This document shows positions 26,033 through 35,547 of a DNA stretch of 58,220 bases, piece by piece. Source of the stretch: Deltaproteobacteria bacterium. Its GTDB lineage: Bacteria > Desulfobacterota > Desulfuromonadia > Desulfuromonadales > BM103. Location: positions 1 through 58,220 of the forward strand of contig JAGXHM010000096.1 of assembly GCA_024636155.1 (NCBI GenBank), read 5' to 3'. The position numbers and the translations under genes are program-made. Positions within the stretch are counted from its first letter, which is position 1; each line of letters opens with the position of its first letter. The notes under the pieces are model-generated. The model did no database searches, was not told the origin of the DNA, and saw only the letters and a program-made list of their open reading frames with translations.

Positions 26033-27232
26033 ATGGCCGACAGCACTTCCATTCAACAGGAACCCAACTATAGAGATCGGTTCCTGACCCTTTTGCGGGA
26101 CAGCCTTGAGCAGAAGACATTTATTAAAGTGGTTCTCGGAAAATACCGCGGCCAGGAGTCAGGGCTGAAACGCATTCTTGTCCGGAAGCTCGCCGTTAAG
26201 GGGCAGCAGTGCCTTTCTCTTATCTATTGCTACAAGACCAAGGAGATCACAAAAAATGCCACAGTGGCCACCGGCATCGAGACGATTGGTGACCTTCTTG
26301 GAGCTCCGTTCATGAGCGCCCACTTGTTTTCATTGACGGAAGATGTTCAGATGGAGTTTAGCCGCAAAGGCAAATGCACCTGGAGTTGCAGCGCGGCAAG
26401 CAGCAGCTCTTTACCTTCAGAGAAACATGACCGGGACAAAGAGCGTTTCCTTGATCCCGGCAACCCATTCCTGACCGCACTGGGGATCACCGATGAGAAG
26501 CATCGCGTCATCCCATCGAAGGCTCGAAAATGGAAGCAGATCAATAAGTTTCTAGAGATCTTTCAGCATGCCTTTGTGTCATCCCGAATCTCGAAGACAA
26601 GTGACGTTCACGTGGTGGACTTCGGCTCTGGAAAAGCGTATTTGACCTTTGCAATCCATGATCTCCTCCGGAATGCGCATGATGTCCAGGCACAAGTGAC
26701 CGGCATTGAATTGCGAGAAGATCTCGTGCGTTTTTGTAATGAGGCCGCGAATAAACTCTCGTTAGACGGCCTGAGTTTTCATCAAGGTGATGTCAGCAGC
26801 TATGCGCCGGAGACAATCCATGTCATGATTGCGCTGCACGCCTGTGATACGGCAACCGATCAGGCCATTTACCTGGGCATCCGCACTGGTGCGGAAATCA
26901 TCATGTGCGCCCCATGTTGCCACAAGCAAATCCGGCAACAACTTTGCAGCCCGGAGATTATGGAACCCATGCTTCAATTTGGTGTTCACCTTGGCCAGGA
27001 AGCGGAAATGGTAACGGATAGTTTGCGCGCTCTTCTCCTTGAGGCTCACGGTTATACAACTCAGCTTCTTGAATTTGTCTCTCTGGAACACACGAGCAAG
27101 AACAAGATGCTCTTGGCGATCAAACACGACACAACTGTAGACCGGGAAGGTCTTCTTGCAAAGGTCGCCAAGATCAAGGATTTCTACAGTATCCGGGAAC
27201 ATTGTCTCGAGACCTTGTTGCTCAAAAGCTGA
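26033..27232 (+). CDS. SAM-dependent methyltransferase of unknown substrate
   Basis: A 399-residue protein with an N-terminal domain of about 180 residues that I do not recognise, and a C-terminal class I methyltransferase fold. Visible are motif I VVDFGSGKAYLTFAIHD, the acidic turn GIELREDL, the IALHACDTATD segment, and a Cys-rich CAPCCHKQIRQQL stretch. This pattern resembles the Methyltransf_32 group (METTL25-like). The target, whether RNA, protein or lipid, cannot be deduced. RBS AAGGAAAG upstream of the ATG. It sits between ole and the phosphopantetheinyl transferase, and a link to the lipid pathway is only positional. Confidence 0.75.
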   Translation: MADSTSIQQEPNYRDRFLTLLRDSLEQKTFIKVVLGKYRGQESGLKRILVRKLAVKGQQCLSLIYCYKTKEITKNATVATGIETIGDLLGAPFMSAHLFSLTEDVQMEFSRKGKCTWSCSAASSSSLPSEKHDRDKERFLDPGNPFLTALGITDEKHRVIPSKARKWKQINKFLEIFQHAFVSSRISKTSDVHVVDFGSGKAYLTFAIHDLLRNAHDVQAQVTGIELREDLVRFCNEAANKLSLDGLSFHQGDVSSYAPETIHVMIALHACDTATDQAIYLGIRTGAEIIMCAPCCHKQIRQQLCSPEIMEPMLQFGVHLGQEAEMVTDSLRALLLEAHGYTTQLLEFVSLEHTSKNKMLLAIKHDTTVDREGLLAKVAKIKDFYSIREHCLETLLLKS

Positions 27233-27284
27233 CAGGGATGAGAACCAGGCGCCAAGGCGACGCAACTGCCTCCGAGGGATTGTC

Positions 27285-27998
27285 ATGCCATTTTTTTTAA
27301 CCCCATGGCAAGCGCCGCCGTTACGTCCGGAGCTGAGCGATCAGACGCTGCATATCTGGCGTTTCCCTCTCAATTGTACAGAATCTCTTGAAAACCTTCT
27401 CGATGAGCAGGAACTGCAGCGAGCCGGACGCCTGCGAGTTCCCGGCAAAGCAAGGGCCTTTATTGTTGCCCGTGCGCGACTGCGCCAGATCCTCGGTTTT
27501 TACCTCGGACTTGCTCCAGAAGCTCTCCGTTTTGATTATGGCCTTTATGGCAAGCCTGCTCTGGCGGGGTTACCAGACGAAGCCCCTTCCTTTAACCTTT
27601 CCCACTCCGGCAACTGGGGACTTTGTGTCGTCTCCAAGGGGTGTGCGGTGGGGGTTGATATTGAGGCCCTTGGTCGCTCGTTGGATTATGCAAAACTTGC
27701 TGCCGGGTTCTTTTCCAAGAGCGAACAGCACTGGCTGCAGGCTGGCAGTGAACGAGAGCGACGCAGACGGTTTTTCCTTATCTGGACGCGCAAAGAGGCT
27801 TGGTTAAAAGGCAAGGGGGGTGGTTTCTCCGACTCCGTCCAAGATCTTGACAGGGCACATCTGCAAGGTTGCTGTACACATGCTGGCGGCTGGTGGATCA
27901 GGAGTTTCCCGGTCACCCGGGACTATCTTGCTGCTTTGGCGGTTACCCGTGATTTTCCTCTTCTGCAACGCTGGAATGGCTGGCCGCTCTCGAATTGA
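27285..27998 (+). CDS. Sfp-type 4'-phosphopantetheinyl transferase, likely PfaE
   Basis: A 237-residue enzyme that would transfer phosphopantetheine from CoA to the ACP serines of the megasynthase. Conserved motifs are present: the basic RARLRQILGFYLG region, FNLSHSGNWGLCVVSKG, the metal-binding GVDIEALGR and the helix motif WTRKEAWLKGKGGG. An open frame reaches back to 27156, but the ATG at 27285 is chosen because GAGGGA lies 5 bases before it and homology begins there. PUFA synthases need such a transferase (PfaE), sometimes encoded away from pfaA-D. This is the only one in the window and lies about 7 kb after pfaC. Confidence 0.88.
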   Translation: MPFFLTPWQAPPLRPELSDQTLHIWRFPLNCTESLENLLDEQELQRAGRLRVPGKARAFIVARARLRQILGFYLGLAPEALRFDYGLYGKPALAGLPDEAPSFNLSHSGNWGLCVVSKGCAVGVDIEALGRSLDYAKLAAGFFSKSEQHWLQAGSERERRRRFFLIWTRKEAWLKGKGGGFSDSVQDLDRAHLQGCCTHAGGWWIRSFPVTRDYLAALAVTRDFPLLQRWNGWPLSN

Positions 27999-28104
27999 AA
28001 AATAAAGAGACCTCTTCCCCCAGCAGACTCTTGCCTGACCCAACCCAGTTGATATACTAAAATTAAATTTACTAATTAAAATAAAATACTGTTCTAAGTA
28101 TAGG

Positions 28105-28133
28105 TTGACGTGAACGTAAAGGTGATCTATATA
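28105..28133 (+). promoter_or_regulatory. fad operon promoter with overlapping ACGT palindrome
   Basis: TTGACG (28105-28110), a 17-base spacer and TATATA (28128-28133) form a plausible promoter, with a second TATAAT at 28140. The palindrome TTGACGTGAACGTAAA (28105-28120) covers the -35 and resembles sites reported for MerR-type LiuR regulators of acyl-CoA catabolism. The half-site ACGTAAAGG recurs upstream of the merR gene near 38725. Confidence 0.45.
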
Positions 28134-28167
28134 TCAAGATATAATCTGCGTACAGGAGTCTTTTTTT

Positions 28168-30024
28168 ATGTATGAATTGCCCTACCATTCAGTTCCGCAA
28201 ATGCTCAAGTCGAATGCGCAGCAGTATGTTGACCGGATTGCTATCAGTTACAAAAAAGAAGGTACGTACCAGACTTTAAGCTACGGCAATTTCTATGAAC
28301 GGGTGCTGATGGCTGCGCGCGGCTTGCGCAAAGCCGGGGTGGCTGCCGGAGACAGGGTGGCGATCTTTTCAGAGAATCGTGCCGGTTGGGCAATCTCTGA
28401 TTTTGCCATTCAGTGTGTTCAGGGGATCACCGTCCCCATTTATGCGACCAACACCGCTGACCAGGCAGCCTATGTCATTAATCACAGCGGCGCAAAAATA
28501 ATTTTTGTCTCAAATCGTCTGCAGTATGAAAAGTTGCTCAAAATCCGCGACCAGCTGCCCGGTTTGAAACAGGTCATTTCCTACGACCGATTTCTCGGTA
28601 GCCCGGAACTCCCCGTTTATACTCTTTACCAATTGTCGGAAATCTCCGATCCAATTTCCACTGAGGATCGCAGCGAAATTGAAGCCCTGATCGATGGCGT
28701 TCAGGCAACGGACCTGATGACGATTATTTACACTTCGGGAACTACGGGAGTCCCCAAGGGGGTCATGCTCACGCATGCCAACGTGATTTTTGACGCTCAT
28801 TATGGGCTGGAGAAACTTGAGGCCTTTGGCATGAGTGAAACCTTCCTCAGTTTTCTCCCCTTGAGCCATATCCTTGAACGTACGGCAGGATATTATGCAC
28901 CTTTGATGACAGGATGCCACGTGGCGTTCTGTGAAAGTGTCGAAAAAGTTGTTGAGAACATGTTGGAGGTCAGACCGACCGTTATGGTCAGCGTGCCGCG
29001 TCTTTTTGAGAAAATTTACTCGCGGATTTATGAAGATGTTCACCAGATGAGCTCGTTCAAGAGCCGAATCTTTCATATGGCGGTAGCAACGGGTCAGGAA
29101 TATATCTCTCGTCGCTATATGAACCCCAGGCCGGTTGGTTTACTAAAACTTAAGTACAGGTTCTTTGATTGGCTGATTTTCAGGAAAATCCGCAAACGTT
29201 TCGGCGGCCGTATCAAATATTTTATTTCCGGTGGGGCGCCCCTCGACAAAGCCATCAACGAATTCATGTGGGTGATCGGTATCCCGACATTTGAGGGCTA
29301 TGGTCTCACGGAAACCAGCCCTGCCGTCACTATCAATAGTCCCTGGAAGGTTCGCTTCGGATCAGTGGGGACGCCCTTGCCCTTCACCGAGGTTAAGCTT
29401 GCTGACGACAATGAACTCATGATTCGTGGCCCGCAGGTGATGCGTGGCTATTACAATGACCCCGAAGCCACGGAAAAAGTTCTTCAGGACGGCTGGTTCT
29501 CTACCGGTGATATCGCCCGCATCGATGAAGAGGGCTATGTCTATATCGTCGATCGGAAAAAAGAGATCATCATTACCTCCGGAGGGAAGAACATTGCTCC
29601 GCAACCTCTTGAAAATGAGCTCAGGATGGACAAATATATTTCTCAGGCTTGTGTTTACGGTGATCGGAAACCGTATTTGGTCGCGTTGTTGACGCCGAAT
29701 CTGGAGCGCTTGATCCAGATGGCCCAGCAGAATAGCCTTACTTACCTCGACATGGAGGAGCTGGTTGCCAATCAGCAGGTACAGCAACGCTATGCTCATC
29801 GTGTGCAATTAATCAACGATAAGCTGCCTTCCTATCAGACGATCAAAAAATTTATTCTGCTGCCCCGTGATTTTTCTGTGGAAGGCGGTGAATTGACACC
29901 AACCCTCAAACTCAAACGCAAAGTGATATACGCAAAGTACCAGGAACAGATCGAGCGGCTTTACCTGCATAACGGCAACGGTACCGACGATCATCCGCAG
30001 ACTGACAAGGGAGGACACTCATGA
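28168..30024 (+). CDS. fadD: Long-chain acyl-CoA synthetase (FadD-like)
   Basis: A 618-residue AMP-forming ligase that activates fatty acids to acyl-CoA at the membrane. It has IIYTSGTTGVPKGVMLTHAN near residue 190, YGLTETSPAVTINSP near 380, GWFSTGDIARIDEEGYVYIVDRKKE and the C-terminal SGGKNIAPQPLEN. Length and the insertion before the TET motif fit the bacterial FAA1/FadD15-type ligases. ATG with AGGAG upstream. First gene of a plus-strand beta-oxidation run, overlapping fadN by 4 bases. It might also recycle fatty acids made by the upstream synthase, but that is speculation. Confidence 0.9.
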   Translation: MYELPYHSVPQMLKSNAQQYVDRIAISYKKEGTYQTLSYGNFYERVLMAARGLRKAGVAAGDRVAIFSENRAGWAISDFAIQCVQGITVPIYATNTADQAAYVINHSGAKIIFVSNRLQYEKLLKIRDQLPGLKQVISYDRFLGSPELPVYTLYQLSEISDPISTEDRSEIEALIDGVQATDLMTIIYTSGTTGVPKGVMLTHANVIFDAHYGLEKLEAFGMSETFLSFLPLSHILERTAGYYAPLMTGCHVAFCESVEKVVENMLEVRPTVMVSVPRLFEKIYSRIYEDVHQMSSFKSRIFHMAVATGQEYISRRYMNPRPVGLLKLKYRFFDWLIFRKIRKRFGGRIKYFISGGAPLDKAINEFMWVIGIPTFEGYGLTETSPAVTINSPWKVRFGSVGTPLPFTEVKLADDNELMIRGPQVMRGYYNDPEATEKVLQDGWFSTGDIARIDEEGYVYIVDRKKEIIITSGGKNIAPQPLENELRMDKYISQACVYGDRKPYLVALLTPNLERLIQMAQQNSLTYLDMEELVANQQVQQRYAHRVQLINDKLPSYQTIKKFILLPRDFSVEGGELTPTLKLKRKVIYAKYQEQIERLYLHNGNGTDDHPQTDKGGHS

Positions 30025-32408
30025 GGCAAATCAACCGTGTGGCAGTGCTTGGAGCCGGGGTTATGGGCGCCACGATAGCTGCACACCTGGCAAATGCAGG
30101 TCTTGATGTCCTGTTGCTCGATATGGTGCCGCGAGAGCTGAGCGGTGCGGAACAGGCTGGCGGACTGAGTATGGCAAGCCCGCAGGTGCGCAATCGGATT
30201 GCTACCGCCGGTCTTGAAGGGCTGATGAAGATGAAGCCGGCGCCCTTCTATCTGTCCAAGTACGCCGCACAGATCTCATGCGGCAACTTCGACGACGATC
30301 TGTCGAAGTTGCAAGATTACGATTGGATCGTTGAGGTGGTTATTGAACACCTGCCAATCAAGCTGGAACTTTTTAAAAAGATCGTCCCGCATCTCAAGCC
30401 AGGGGCGGTGCTGACGACCAACACCAGCGGACTGTCGGTTAATGCTATGGCGGAAGCTCTGCCTGCTGAGGTGCGCCGCAACTTCATGGTCACTCACTTC
30501 TTCAACCCGCCGCGCTACATGCGCCTGCTCGAAATCGTGCCCTGTAAGGAGAGCGATCCGGCGGTCGTCGACGAAATGGCAGAATTTATCAGCCGCCGGC
30601 TCGGCAAGGGGATCGTCCACGCTAAAGACACGCCGAATTTCATCGCCAACCGGATTGGTGTCTACGCCATATACAAGGGGATGCAGCACATGATTGAGAT
30701 GGGGATGACCGTCGAGGAAGTCGATGTCATCGCCGGCTCAGCCACGGCACGCCCCAAGTCGGCCGCTTTCCGCACCGCTGATCTGGTCGGCATTGATACC
30801 CTGATTCACGTCGGTAACAACTCTTATGAATTGCTGACTGAAGACGAGGAGCGCGAAGTTTTCAAGGTCCCTGCGTTCATGAGCAAGATGGTCGAAGCCG
30901 GGCTGCTCGGCAACAAGAGCAAGGCTGGCTTCTACAAGAAAGAGCAGGTTGACGGTAAGCGGCAGATCTTCTATTTCGACTACACCAGTGGCACATTCAA
31001 GCCAGCGGCCAAGCCGAAATTCGCCTCCATCACAGCCGTAAAAATGGTTGATGACCCGGCGCAGAGGGTGAAAATGGTGGTCGAGGGTGGTGACAAGGCC
31101 GCCGACTATGCCTGGAAGTCGTTGCGCGACACTCTGATTTACACCGTCAACCGTATCCCTGAAATCGCCGATGACGTCGTTAATGTCGACAACGCCATGA
31201 AATGGGGATTCAACTGGGAGATTGGTCCTTTCGAGATGTTGGATGCCGTTGGTGTCGCTGCTTTTGTCAAGCGCGCGGAGAAGGACGGCGTGGTCGTGCC
31301 AGCCGTGTTAAAGACCGTCGAGCGTTTTTACCGTTTTAACGACGCCGGGCAGAAGGAATACTTCGATCTTCTGACGGGGGAATATAAACCCTTCCCGCTC
31401 AAGCCGGGACAGATCAACCTGCAGATTCTGAAGAAATCCGGCGGGCTGGTGGAGAAGAACGCCAACTGTTCGTTGATCGATCTCGGTGACGGCGTCTTCG
31501 GTTTCGAATTTCATTCGAAGATGAACTCCATCAGCGGCGATATCCTCTCCATGACCCACAAGGCGATCAAACGCGCCGAAAGCGAAGGGGTCGGGCTGGT
31601 GATCGGCAATCAGGGGACCAACTTTTCGGTCGGCGCCAACCTGATGCTGCTCGCTGTCGCTCTGGCCGAAGGGGCCTACGAGGATATCGACATGATGGTT
31701 CGTGCATTCCAGAAGGCGACCATGGCGGTCAAATACTCCAAGGTGCCGGTGGTGGCAGCGCCCTTCGGCATGACCCTCGGCGGTGGCTGCGAGTTCAGCC
31801 TGCATGCCGACGCCATCAACGCTTTTGCCGAAACCTATATGGGGCTGGTTGAAATCGGCGTCGGCCTGTTGCCTGCCGGTGGCGGTACCAAGGAAATGTG
31901 CCTGCGTTCAGTCGAACTGGCGCAACAGTACGAAACCGATCCGACTCCCTATGTCTTCAAACATTTCAAGCTGATCGGCATGGCGAACGTCTCCATGGGT
32001 GCTGCTGAGCTGCGCGGCCTGAACTACATGCGGTCGGGTGACAGCATCAGTATGGATCTCGACCGTTTGATCGCCGACGCCAAGCAGAAGGTGCTAGCTC
32101 TGGCGGTCAACTATCGGCCGGGCAAGCCGCTGGGAAATATCCCGGCTCCGGGCCGCAGCATCGCAGCCAGCATCAAGGCCAGCCTGTGGAACATGCAGAT
32201 GGGTGGTTTCGTCACTGCTTACGAGCAGGAGATCGGCGGCATCATTGCCGACGTCATCTGTGGCGGCGACGTGCCAACTGGCACATTGATCTCCGAGGAT
32301 TATCTGCTGCAGCTTGAGCGCCAGGCCTTTCTCAAACTCTGCGGCAACAAAAAGACCGCTGAGCGGATCCAGTCGATGCTCAAAACCGGCAAGCCGCTAC
32401 GGAACTAG
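30021..32408 (+). CDS. fadN: FadN-type 3-hydroxyacyl-CoA dehydrogenase/enoyl-CoA hydratase
   Basis: A 795-residue bifunctional beta-oxidation enzyme with the dehydrogenase first and hydratase last, the reverse of E. coli FadB but like Bacillus FadN. The Rossmann motif VAVLGAGVMGATIAAHLANAG lies at residues 8-28, followed by the dehydrogenase pattern (VTHFFNPPRYMRLLEIVP, TPNFIANRIG). The hydratase part near 560-640 has NFSVGANL, FGMTLGGGCEFSLHADA and GLLPAGGGTKEM. ATG overlaps fadD. It is followed by thiolase and acyl-CoA dehydrogenase genes, the same set and order as Bacillus fadNAE. Confidence 0.92.
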   Translation: MRQINRVAVLGAGVMGATIAAHLANAGLDVLLLDMVPRELSGAEQAGGLSMASPQVRNRIATAGLEGLMKMKPAPFYLSKYAAQISCGNFDDDLSKLQDYDWIVEVVIEHLPIKLELFKKIVPHLKPGAVLTTNTSGLSVNAMAEALPAEVRRNFMVTHFFNPPRYMRLLEIVPCKESDPAVVDEMAEFISRRLGKGIVHAKDTPNFIANRIGVYAIYKGMQHMIEMGMTVEEVDVIAGSATARPKSAAFRTADLVGIDTLIHVGNNSYELLTEDEEREVFKVPAFMSKMVEAGLLGNKSKAGFYKKEQVDGKRQIFYFDYTSGTFKPAAKPKFASITAVKMVDDPAQRVKMVVEGGDKAADYAWKSLRDTLIYTVNRIPEIADDVVNVDNAMKWGFNWEIGPFEMLDAVGVAAFVKRAEKDGVVVPAVLKTVERFYRFNDAGQKEYFDLLTGEYKPFPLKPGQINLQILKKSGGLVEKNANCSLIDLGDGVFGFEFHSKMNSISGDILSMTHKAIKRAESEGVGLVIGNQGTNFSVGANLMLLAVALAEGAYEDIDMMVRAFQKATMAVKYSKVPVVAAPFGMTLGGGCEFSLHADAINAFAETYMGLVEIGVGLLPAGGGTKEMCLRSVELAQQYETDPTPYVFKHFKLIGMANVSMGAAELRGLNYMRSGDSISMDLDRLIADAKQKVLALAVNYRPGKPLGNIPAPGRSIAASIKASLWNMQMGGFVTAYEQEIGGIIADVICGGDVPTGTLISEDYLLQLERQAFLKLCGNKKTAERIQSMLKTGKPLRN

Positions 32409-32419
32409 TGCAGTCTAAG

Positions 32420-32497
32420 GCACCCCCCTTCCGTCCCCCCTTGACAGGGGGAAGCCTTTAAGCCGCACCTGATAAGGAAAGGTTTGGAGGGGGTAAG
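32420..32497. repeat. G/C-tract repeat with hairpin in the fadN-fadA gap
   Basis: CCCCC/GGGGG arms at 32436-32440 and 32447-32451 enclose TTGACA. An outer C-tract near 32422 is complemented by GGAGGGGGT near 32489. It occupies half of the 150-base gap, inside an otherwise compact operon. It looks like an inserted dispersed repeat or an attenuating/processing hairpin. Confidence 0.45.
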
Positions 32498-32558
32498 CTT
32501 GCGAGGGTTGAAATGTTGCGCTGGCACTGGATCGTCACGATTGACAAGGAGAATAGAG

Positions 32559-33731
32559 ATGAAAAAAGCTTACATAATTGCTGCATACCGTACCCCCGGT
32601 TGTCGGGCGAACAAGGGCGGTTTCAAGGATATGCGTCCGGATGATCTGGCCGCCGCTGCTATTAAGGGGCTGGTCGAGCGGACCGGTATCGATCCGATGC
32701 AGATCGACGACGTGCTGATCGGCTGCGCCTTCCCCGAGGGGGAGCAGGGGATGAACTTCGCCCGCATTGCCAGCATGAAGGCCGGGCTTCCCTACCAGGT
32801 GCCAGCGCAGACCGTCAACCGCTTTTGTTCCTCAGGACTACAGACTATAGCCAGCGCTGCTGAACGGATCATGGCAGGCTTTGCCGATTGCATCATCGCC
32901 GGGGGCGCCGAGTCGATGACCACAGTCCCAATGGGCGGCAATAAATTCAGCGCAAATCCCGGGTTAGTGGCCAGCTGGCCGGAGTCGTTTGCCAACATGG
33001 GGATTACCGCCGAACTGGTCGCCGAGAAGTATGGCATCGACCGCGCGCAACAGGATGCCTTCGCAGTTGCCAGCCATCAGAAAGCGGCGGCCGCGATCGC
33101 CGCTGGCCGGTTTACGGATGAAATCATCCCGGTTGAGGTGGAAGAAGTGGCCATCGTCAAGAACAAGCCGGTCAGGAACAAAAAGATGGTCGTGATCGAC
33201 GACGGCGTGCGTGCCGACACCAGTCTTGAGGGACTGGCGAAGCTCAAACCGGTCTTTAAACTGAACGGTACGGTTACGGCTGCAACCAGTTCCCAGATGA
33301 CCGATGGTGCGGCCGCCACTCTGGTGGTCTCTGAAGAGTTTCTCAAGCAGACGGGGTTGAAGCCGCTGGCGCGCTTTGTCGCCTTCGCCGTCAAAGGGGT
33401 GCCGCCGGAGATTATGGGGATCGGTCCGATTGAGGCGATCCCGGCAGCACTGAAAATGGCTGGCTTGCAGCAGAGTGATATCGGCCTGATCGAGCTCAAT
33501 GAGGCCTTCTCCGCCCAGTCTCTGGCTGTCATCAAGGAGCTGAAGCTCAATCCTGAAATTATCAACGTGAATGGCGGCGCCATCGCCCTTGGCCACCCTC
33601 TCGGCTGTACCGGTGCCAAACTGACCGCCACTCTACTGCACGAGATGGTGCGCCGTGACGTGCGTTACGGCATGGTCAGCATGTGCATCGGCGGCGGCAT
33701 GGGCGCGGCGGGAATCTTCGAGAAAGTCTGA
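32559..33731 (+). CDS. fadA: Acetyl-CoA acyltransferase (3-ketoacyl-CoA thiolase)
   Basis: A 390-residue thiolase performing the last step of beta-oxidation. Active-site Cys90 is in VNRFCSSGLQT. The His and second Cys motifs are NVNGGAIALGHPLGCTGAK and SMCIGGGMGAAGIFE at the C-terminus. The frame is open from 32484, but ATG at 32559 with AAGGAG (32546-32551) matches the thiolase N-terminus (MKKAYIIAAYRTP). Between fadN and fadE. Confidence 0.93.
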   Translation: MKKAYIIAAYRTPGCRANKGGFKDMRPDDLAAAAIKGLVERTGIDPMQIDDVLIGCAFPEGEQGMNFARIASMKAGLPYQVPAQTVNRFCSSGLQTIASAAERIMAGFADCIIAGGAESMTTVPMGGNKFSANPGLVASWPESFANMGITAELVAEKYGIDRAQQDAFAVASHQKAAAAIAAGRFTDEIIPVEVEEVAIVKNKPVRNKKMVVIDDGVRADTSLEGLAKLKPVFKLNGTVTAATSSQMTDGAAATLVVSEEFLKQTGLKPLARFVAFAVKGVPPEIMGIGPIEAIPAALKMAGLQQSDIGLIELNEAFSAQSLAVIKELKLNPEIINVNGGAIALGHPLGCTGAKLTATLLHEMVRRDVRYGMVSMCIGGGMGAAGIFEKV

Positions 33732-33763
33732 ACAGAACACAAACTACTGACGAGGTGATGGTT

Positions 33764-35542
33764 ATGACCAAGAAAATTTTGAAAGGCAGCGAGTACCTGG
33801 TCGCCGAGACCCCCTGCGATGCGGTTTTTACTCCCGAGGATTTCAGCGATGAGCAACGCTCCATTGCTGAGACGACGACGCAGTTCATCGAGAGCGAGAT
33901 TTTCCCTCACATTGAGGAGATTGAGGGACAGAACTTCGGCCTGGTAGTGGCAGGGATGAAAAAATGCGGTGAGCTGGGTCTGCTCATGATCGATGCCCCC
34001 GAGGAGTACGGCGGCCTGGAACTTGACAAGGCCACCAGCATGCTGGTCGGCGAGAAGATCGCGCCGAGCGGCTCCTTTTCCGTCGCCTACGCAGCCCATA
34101 CCGGCATCGGCACATTGCCGTTGGTCTACTACGGCACCAAGGCACAGAAAGAGCAGTATCTTGAGAAAATCATCACTGGTGAATGGTTGGCCGCCTACTG
34201 CCTGACTGAACCCGGCAGCGGCAGTGACGCCCTCGGTGCTCAATCCTCGGCAATCCTTTCTGCAGACGGTTCGCATTATCTGCTTAATGGCACCAAACAG
34301 TTCATTACTAACGGCAGCTTCGCTGATCTGTTTATCGTCTTCGCCAAGGTCGACAAGGAACATTTCACCTGCTTTCTGGTCGAAAAGACTTTCGAAGGGC
34401 TGGTGGTTGGTGCCGAGGAGAAGAAGATGGGGATCAAGGGGAGTTCGACCACCCAGATCATCCTCGACAACTGTAAGGTTCCGGTTGAGAACGTCCTCGG
34501 TGAAATAGGCAAGGGACACAAGATCGCTTTCAATGTCCTTAACGTCGGCCGTTTCAAGCTTGGCGCCTGCGTCACCGGAGCCTCCAAGGCTGCTTTGCAA
34601 GAAGGTCTCAAATATGCCAACGAGCGCAAGCAGTTTGGCAAGACGATCGGTTCTTTCGGGGCCATTCAGGAAAAGATCGCCGACCTGAGCGCAGACATCT
34701 ATGCTGCCGAGTCGTTGGTCTATCGTTTAGCCGGCCTGCTCGACGACAAATTAGCCACCATCGAGAAAGGCACTGACGACTATTATGTCCAGTACCAGAA
34801 AGGCATCGAGGACTACTCAGCCGAGTGTGCCATCTCCAAGGTCTTCTGCTCCGATGTGCTGGCGCGTGTGGTCGACGAAGTGGTACAGATCCACGGCGGT
34901 TATGGTTTCGTCAGCGAGTACCCGGCCGAACGTTTCTACCGCGACGAGCGGATCAACCGCATCTTCGAAGGCACCAACGAGATCAACCGGCTGCTCACGA
35001 CCGGCATGATCCTGCGCAGGGCGATGAAGGGGGAGCTCCCTCTGCAGGCAGAAGCCATGAAGGCCTTTGAAGCGCTGATGACGCCTTCTTTTGAGGAGCT
35101 CGACGAAGAGATTCCGTTTATTGCAGAGAAGACACTACTCAAGAACCTCAAAACACTCTTTTTGATTCTCGCCGGCACCGGTGTGCAGAAATACATGCAG
35201 CAGCTGCAGGAAGAACAGGAGATTCTGATGGCCGCGGCCGATATCGCCATTCAGATCTTTGCTATTGAAAGCGCCGTGCTGCGTGCGGAGAAAATCCTGT
35301 CTAAATTGAGTGAAGAGAAACAGGCCCAACTTAAGGCTACAGTCAAGGTTTTCACCTTCAATGCTACCGAAGAAGCAGCCAGCGCAGCGAAGAAGGCGGC
35401 CTACTACCTTGAGGAGGGCGACAGCCTAATGATGCTCCTCTCCGGTGTCCGCCGTTTTACCAAGTACGACGCCAGTGGCCTGCTTGCGGCCAAACGGACG
35501 GTCGCCGTAGCGGCTCTTGACGCCGAGAAATACATTTTCTAA
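33764..35542 (+). CDS. fadE: Acyl-CoA dehydrogenase (FadE-like, long form)
   Basis: A 592-residue flavoprotein catalysing the first oxidation of acyl-CoA. Features: CLTEPGSGSDALG near residue 145, KQFITNGSFADLFIVFAK, the R-rich helix YANERKQFGKTIGSFGAIQEK, and the catalytic Glu in RIFEGTNEINR near 405, after IHGGYGFVSEYPAERFYRD. The extra about 200 residues at the C-terminus match the long FadE of Bacillus fadNAE operons. ATG at 33764 (GAGG 8 bases upstream) is preferred over 33758, whose RBS would be too close. Electron acceptor would be ETF, not encoded here. Confidence 0.92.
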   Translation: MTKKILKGSEYLVAETPCDAVFTPEDFSDEQRSIAETTTQFIESEIFPHIEEIEGQNFGLVVAGMKKCGELGLLMIDAPEEYGGLELDKATSMLVGEKIAPSGSFSVAYAAHTGIGTLPLVYYGTKAQKEQYLEKIITGEWLAAYCLTEPGSGSDALGAQSSAILSADGSHYLLNGTKQFITNGSFADLFIVFAKVDKEHFTCFLVEKTFEGLVVGAEEKKMGIKGSSTTQIILDNCKVPVENVLGEIGKGHKIAFNVLNVGRFKLGACVTGASKAALQEGLKYANERKQFGKTIGSFGAIQEKIADLSADIYAAESLVYRLAGLLDDKLATIEKGTDDYYVQYQKGIEDYSAECAISKVFCSDVLARVVDEVVQIHGGYGFVSEYPAERFYRDERINRIFEGTNEINRLLTTGMILRRAMKGELPLQAEAMKAFEALMTPSFEELDEEIPFIAEKTLLKNLKTLFLILAGTGVQKYMQQLQEEQEILMAAADIAIQIFAIESAVLRAEKILSKLSEEKQAQLKATVKVFTFNATEEAASAAKKAAYYLEEGDSLMMLLSGVRRFTKYDASGLLAAKRTVAVAALDAEKYIF

Positions 35543-35547
35543 AGCTT

